A stretch of DNA of 64,000 bases, taken from NCBI RefSeq assembly GCF_001688725.2, contig NZ_CP015401.2, positions 4,038,001 through 4,102,000 of the forward strand, in the 5' to 3' direction. Under the pieces are notes generated by a model that saw nothing but the letters and a program-made list of their open reading frames with translations, was not told where the DNA came from and did not search any database. A program made the translations under genes and the position numbers. Below are positions 60,360 to 64,000 of this stretch, piece after piece; within the stretch, counting starts at the first letter, position 1, and each line of letters starts with the position of its first letter. The DNA is from Bacteroides caecimuris. GTDB taxonomy: Bacteria > Bacteroidota > Bacteroidia > Bacteroidales > Bacteroidaceae.

Positions 60360-63071
60360 TTACTTCAATTTATATTCCTGCTTATTTATGTTCCAGCCTT
60401 TCAGTGCCAACACAGCTCCATCTTTCAATTTTCCTTTGGCGGTTTCAATAGTAACTGTTTTCTTTTCGCCCGGCATCAGGGAGAAGAAATTGTCTGTATA
60501 GAATGACGGGCGTATCGGACTCATTTTTGAATTCAGAAATTGCAGCTGATTAAAGAAAGCAATCTGCCCGGAGGTATTTCTCAAAGTAATATCTACAAAG
60601 TAATTGTTATCGTCTTCTCTTACTTTATAGGTAAGTTTCACTTTTGCCTGTTTCAGTTTACTCAAATCTTCAAAACCTGAAGCTGCCGGACCGGTCAAAG
60701 TCTTGCTTCCTTCATATTTGTCATTGGAGCGCCAATAGAAATTGGAAGAAACATCTTTTCCCTTTTCATCTTTCAGAATCAGTTTAATAAAGTGAACTTG
60801 AGATATGTTTTCCGGGAAACGAATAGTCAACGCATCGTTTACCACTCCATCCGAGGGCAGATTAACCACTGCTGATTCTTCAAATACTTTCTTGCTGTCG
60901 ATATCGTAAACCTGTGCTATCACTTTATAATCCTTAAATTCACGATAATAATCATTCACTACAGACACTGTATTTTTTAAATAGTCAAACTGTGCATGCA
61001 ATGGCTCTAAAGAGTTGGCAGTATGATAAAGCGACGCTGTCGGTTCCAAAGACCAGTCCCACATACGGGAAGCCACTTGAGGCATAGAGCAGTTATGATA
61101 CCAAAACAAAAGTCCGGAACAGAAACGATCACCATAATCCAGCTTATTGTAGTTCCATACTTCCCAAATGCTCTTCGAATTAATAGCTCCCAACAATTGC
61201 CCTTTCTGTGCAAACTCATCAATGGATGATGATTTTCCGTAGTTGTTCACCAAGTCTGTATACATCGTGCTCATCAGATGGAAACCATTTCCGTCCAAGT
61301 AGTCCCATACTTCTTTATTGATAGGCCAAAGATCTTTTTCATCCATCATTTCCCGGAGGATTTCCACAGTCGGAAGAGTCGGTGCACCGTATTCCGGATT
61401 AAATCCGTCTACACGGCTTCCTCTGGGAGAGGCCGTATTTTCATAATGCTGCATCGGATTTACCTGTTTGTAAGGACTGCCATCATGCACTCCTTCACAT
61501 TCGGACTGCATCTGGAATCCACGTGTACCATCCAGTTTATTCAGTAATTCAGGAGTACCGGTAACTTCTGTACTCTCATTAGAAGCAACATAATAAGCCA
61601 AAGACGGATGATTACGGATACGTTTTACGGTAGATTCCACATTACTCATATAGAGACCCTTGTCATGCGGATGACGAGTGTCACCAGTCATCCAGAATTC
61701 TTGCCATACCAACAATCCCAATTCATCACACAACTGGAAGAAATAATCGGATTCTGCAATACCGCCTCCCCACATTCTCAGCAGGTTGACGCCCGACTGG
61801 CGGGAGTAGCGCAATTCAGCATAAGTACGTTCATTTGAAGTTCTCAACATGGCTTCCGGTATCCAGTTGGTGCCACGAATAAACAATCGTTTGCCATTCA
61901 CATAAAAGACACGTGATTTATCGGGAGTCTTTCTATCCGAGACAATTTCACGAATACCGAATCTTGTTTTCACAGAATCACAATCTTTGCCATCGACTGA
62001 TACTGTCAGCTTCAGGTCATACAGGTTTTGCGGTCCTTTATTGACAGGCCACCACAGTTTTGGAGAGTTAATAATCAGTTGCGGAAACTCTGCGGGGGAG
62101 AAGGTTGCTGTTTTTTCTTCTCCACGCATCAGTCGGAAGGTCTTTTCGAAAGTGATATTTTCACCCACAATTTCACCCTTCACCTTGCAACTGACTACCC
62201 GGTTACTGGTTGATGGATTGATAATTTCAACCGATACAGTCTCACGAGCCTGGTCATAATCGGGTTTTCGCAATTCAGATTTAACGAAAGGATGGCGTAA
62301 TGCTACTCTGCCTGTAGCATAGAGGGAAATATTTTTCCATATACCTGTGTTACGGTCACGGATACCGTCCATAAAGGTAAAGTCCCAACCTACCGTCATC
62401 AACATGGTAGTATTCAAACCAATGTTACCGTTTCCACCGTTATGGAATTCGCCGGCTGCTCCCCAAGATTTCGGCTTCGCACTTCCGGGAACATCTACCG
62501 GATAGACCTTGATAGCCAGTCCGTTCTTCTCCCCGACTTTCACAAAATCCGTCACATCAATGTAATCCTGAATAAACATACCGTTTATTGTGCTTAACAG
62601 GTTGCCATTCACCCATACTTCTGCCCGGTAGTTGATGCCATCCAACTGCAACCAGACAGTCTTTCCCTTGAATGATTGGGGAACAGTAAAATCTGTACGA
62701 AACCAATAGGTGTAAAAGTCACGTCCGGTTTCAGAGATATCCGGTATCAATTTAGATTCAATCTTATTATTGATTCCATAATAAGGCTCTGGGTATTTTT
62801 GGTTATATACCAAAGAATTCAAAACTGTTCCGGGAACGATGGCCGGCATCCAATTGGCAGTTGCATAATTGGATAACGAAATCTTTTCTCCGGGATCTGT
62901 TGCATCTCCTGCTTTAATCATTTTCCACTGGTAGTCGCCCTGATGACCAATTTCAGAATCAAGCCAGATGCGTTGCGCATTTCCGATATTGTTTTTTTCA
63001 TTCTGTGCTGTCACTACTACAGCAAAAAGTAATAATAAAATCGGGAAAAAAGTTTTAGCAATGTTGTGCAT
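60360..63071 (-). CDS. GH2 family glycosidase (exo-beta-glucosaminidase/mannosidase-like)
   Basis: 903 residues. Signal peptide to VVTAQ. The galactose-binding-like N-terminal domain (GDYQWKMIKAGDAT..., YWFRTDFTVPQSFKGKTVWLQLDGINYRAEVWVNG) and an immunoglobulin-like domain precede a TIM barrel. Acid/base Glu499 lies in YVASNESTEVTG and the nucleophile Glu560 in FNPEYGAPTLP, a pattern closer to CsxA-type exo-beta-glucosaminidases and beta-mannosidases than to beta-galactosidases. Cleaves terminal beta-linked sugars. Promoter and operator-like element lie 60-130 bases upstream. Confidence 0.85.
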   Translation of the reverse strand: MHNIAKTFFPILLLLFAVVVTAQNEKNNIGNAQRIWLDSEIGHQGDYQWKMIKAGDATDPGEKISLSNYATANWMPAIVPGTVLNSLVYNQKYPEPYYGINNKIESKLIPDISETGRDFYTYWFRTDFTVPQSFKGKTVWLQLDGINYRAEVWVNGNLLSTINGMFIQDYIDVTDFVKVGEKNGLAIKVYPVDVPGSAKPKSWGAAGEFHNGGNGNIGLNTTMLMTVGWDFTFMDGIRDRNTGIWKNISLYATGRVALRHPFVKSELRKPDYDQARETVSVEIINPSTSNRVVSCKVKGEIVGENITFEKTFRLMRGEEKTATFSPAEFPQLIINSPKLWWPVNKGPQNLYDLKLTVSVDGKDCDSVKTRFGIREIVSDRKTPDKSRVFYVNGKRLFIRGTNWIPEAMLRTSNERTYAELRYSRQSGVNLLRMWGGGIAESDYFFQLCDELGLLVWQEFWMTGDTRHPHDKGLYMSNVESTVKRIRNHPSLAYYVASNESTEVTGTPELLNKLDGTRGFQMQSECEGVHDGSPYKQVNPMQHYENTASPRGSRVDGFNPEYGAPTLPTVEILREMMDEKDLWPINKEVWDYLDGNGFHLMSTMYTDLVNNYGKSSSIDEFAQKGQLLGAINSKSIWEVWNYNKLDYGDRFCSGLLFWYHNCSMPQVASRMWDWSLEPTASLYHTANSLEPLHAQFDYLKNTVSVVNDYYREFKDYKVIAQVYDIDSKKVFEESAVVNLPSDGVVNDALTIRFPENISQVHFIKLILKDEKGKDVSSNFYWRSNDKYEGSKTLTGPAASGFEDLSKLKQAKVKLTYKVREDDNNYFVDITLRNTSGQIAFFNQLQFLNSKMSPIRPSFYTDNFFSLMPGEKKTVTIETAKGKLKDGAVLALKGWNINKQEYKLK

Positions 63072-63130
63072 ATTTGTACGTTACAATTTATTTGTTTATA
63101 TAATCTTAAAAGTCTAAAAACGGATGAGGA

Positions 63131-63200
63131 CAAAAATAGTGTTTTCTATCTGTCCGGCATGCTAAAAACAAGTCAATAAATGAAATTTGAGTCCCAAACT
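63131..63200 (-). promoter_or_regulatory. PUL promoter with conserved operator, copy 2
   Basis: Minus-strand -7 box TATTTTTG (63138-63131), again without a -33 TTTG. Fifty-three bases from the box lies AGTCCCAAACT (63190-63200), preceded by CAATAAATGAAATT. Element and spacing are the same as at 48745-48814. Drives the GH2/GH130-like unit. Confidence 0.6.
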
Positions 63201-63290
63201 GCCATATATTGCCCATTTGAAAGTTATCTGGCAATAAACAAAAAGACATTGGTTAATCATTGGTTTGTCTATTACAAATAGTTGGCATGT

Positions 63291-63378
63291 CAGCTATTAA
63301 TAGCTGAATTCTCGGGTATTAATACCTGACACGACAGGTATTAACACCCGAGACCTCAATAATTAACAGCCTGGAGAC
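63291..63378. repeat. 22-bp tandem array of palindromes
   Basis: Four degenerate units start at 63291, 63313, 63335 and 63357, exactly 22 bases apart. Unit 1 CAGCTATTAATAGCTG is a perfect palindrome; units 2 and 3 (CGGGTATTAATACCTG, CAGGTATTAACACCCG) pair with each other over 19 bases with one mismatch. It lies just after the EEP gene (minus strand) and can fold as its terminator, but the strict period suggests a protein-binding array. Confidence 0.65.
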
Positions 63379-63403
63379 TCTCTAATTCCGGTACACCGTT
63401 CCG

Positions 63404-64000
63404 TCATTTTGTAAAGACAAATTCTGTCCGTAATCCCCGGTGATCGAACACTTCTTCGAAAGGTCCCCAATCAGGAAGAACGATATCCGATGTTTCCGTG
63501 TTCTCTCCTATTACCTGACAACTTTTCACTTCCATGCGGGGCGACAAGGTATAAAGAGTGAGGTCTAACCGGTCTTTGGTGTCTTTCTCGCTCGGACGCG
63601 GTGTCCATGTGAATCCCGGATGCGTCACAGGGTCCGGATGTATCGTCCGGTAGGCATCACCTTTTATGCCGCCTTCCCACAGGGAACGAGTGGTAGGCCA
63701 CTGAACAACGTATGGGGCAAGACCTGCTGCCAAGGCTTCTTCCGTCCAGTCAAGCCACGATGGTTCGTTGAAGTCACCGGAGAGACAAACAAAAGGAGTG
63801 GTAGATGAATTAAAATCCTCCAGCAGTTTGTCCACCATGCCTTGACGGACTTCTTTATTGACTCTTACTACCTCGTCGACATTGTCCGTAGCGGGATATC
63901 CTCCATAGTCAATGCCGTTCAACTGATAAGGACCGTAAGGTTTGAAAGCGCCATGACAATTCATCACCAACACGACAATCCCCTCTCCTAAGTCGATATA
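63404..64000 (-). CDS. endonuclease/exonuclease/phosphatase-family protein, partial
   Basis: The frame is open from the right window edge (198 codons visible), so the N-terminus is missing; the internal GTG at 63973 is not a start. EEP-fold motifs: VMNCHGAFKPYGP, LSGDFNEPSWLDW (the GDFN active-site strand), KDRLDLTLY (catalytic Asp/Arg region) and the C-terminal FDHRGLRTEF (the DH motif). Family members hydrolyse phosphodiesters (nucleases, sphingomyelinase-like, lipid phosphatases). In a PUL it may remove phosphate from a substrate, or be unrelated. Last gene of the visible minus-strand PUL. Confidence 0.75.
   Translation of the reverse strand, partial: YIDLGEGIVVLVMNCHGAFKPYGPYQLNGIDYGGYPATDNVDEVVRVNKEVRQGMVDKLLEDFNSSTTPFVCLSGDFNEPSWLDWTEEALAAGLAPYVVQWPTTRSLWEGGIKGDAYRTIHPDPVTHPGFTWTPRPSEKDTKDRLDLTLYTLSPRMEVKSCQVIGENTETSDIVLPDWGPFEEVFDHRGLRTEFVFTK

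Overview
The window looks like chromosomal DNA of a gut Bacteroides, most likely of the B. thetaiotaomicron/ovatus/xylanisolvens type. The evidence is promoters of the Bacteroides kind (TAnnTTTG at -7, sometimes TTTG about 20 bases upstream), SusC/SusD pairs, many lipoproteins with acidic residues after the lipobox cysteine, a KorAB 2-oxoacid:ferredoxin oxidoreductase, and a typical polysaccharide utilization locus (PUL). Species is inference.

Region 1 (1-17.4 kb) is one end of a prophage or closely related integrative element. About 25 tightly packed, often overlapping minus-strand genes form a replication/recombination operon: RuvC-like resolvase (cut by the window edge), an RlmN-like radical SAM protein, a ParB-like protein, a DnaC-like loader, a replisome-organizer-like protein, a metallo-beta-lactamase-fold protein, RecT and an SbcC-like ATPase. 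Several genes are only 45-59 codons long. A divergent immunity-type switch lies near 12.8-13.0 kb, with an operator inside the early promoter. The lysogenic arm carries small DNA-binding proteins, two small membrane proteins, a highly structured RNA upstream of a secreted DUF4468-like protein, an array of nine 16-bp near-palindromes and a tyrosine integrase. The element abuts a complete tRNA-Arg(CCU) gene. A 5' half of another tRNA-Arg(CCU) lies just beyond it, broken in the anticodon arm.

Region 2 (17.6-34.1 kb) is housekeeping: korAB, a lone AAA/DUF4143-type ATPase with 40-bp-phased promoter repeats, a LolC/E-type permease, rbfA, an O-methyltransferase, pyk, aroQ, xerD, an abundant-looking TPR lipoprotein, a TlpA-like protein without its CXXC, a ComM/YifB ATPase, and a TPR-sensor kinase-like protein whose phosphoacceptor histidine is replaced by alanine.

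Region 3 (34.1-64 kb) is a large PUL, almost all on the minus strand. A DUF1735-GH43 protein, an IPT/NHL lipoprotein, SusC, SusD, a DUF1735/DUF4973 surface protein, GH43, GH76-like and GH105 form one run. A serine-type sulfatase, a GH63-like enzyme (the only plus-strand PUL gene), an FAD oxidoreductase, an (alpha/alpha)6-type protein, a second GH105, a GH130-like protein, a GH2 and a partial endonuclease/exonuclease/phosphatase-family protein follow. Two distant PUL promoters share an operator-like element at exactly the same distance from their -7 boxes, which suggests a common activator; no regulator gene lies in the window. Two GH105 enzymes and a sulfatase point to an acidic, possibly sulfated polysaccharide, but the substrate cannot be named from sequence alone. 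A MITE-like intergenic repeat occurs three times (20.7, 54.0 and 59.0 kb).
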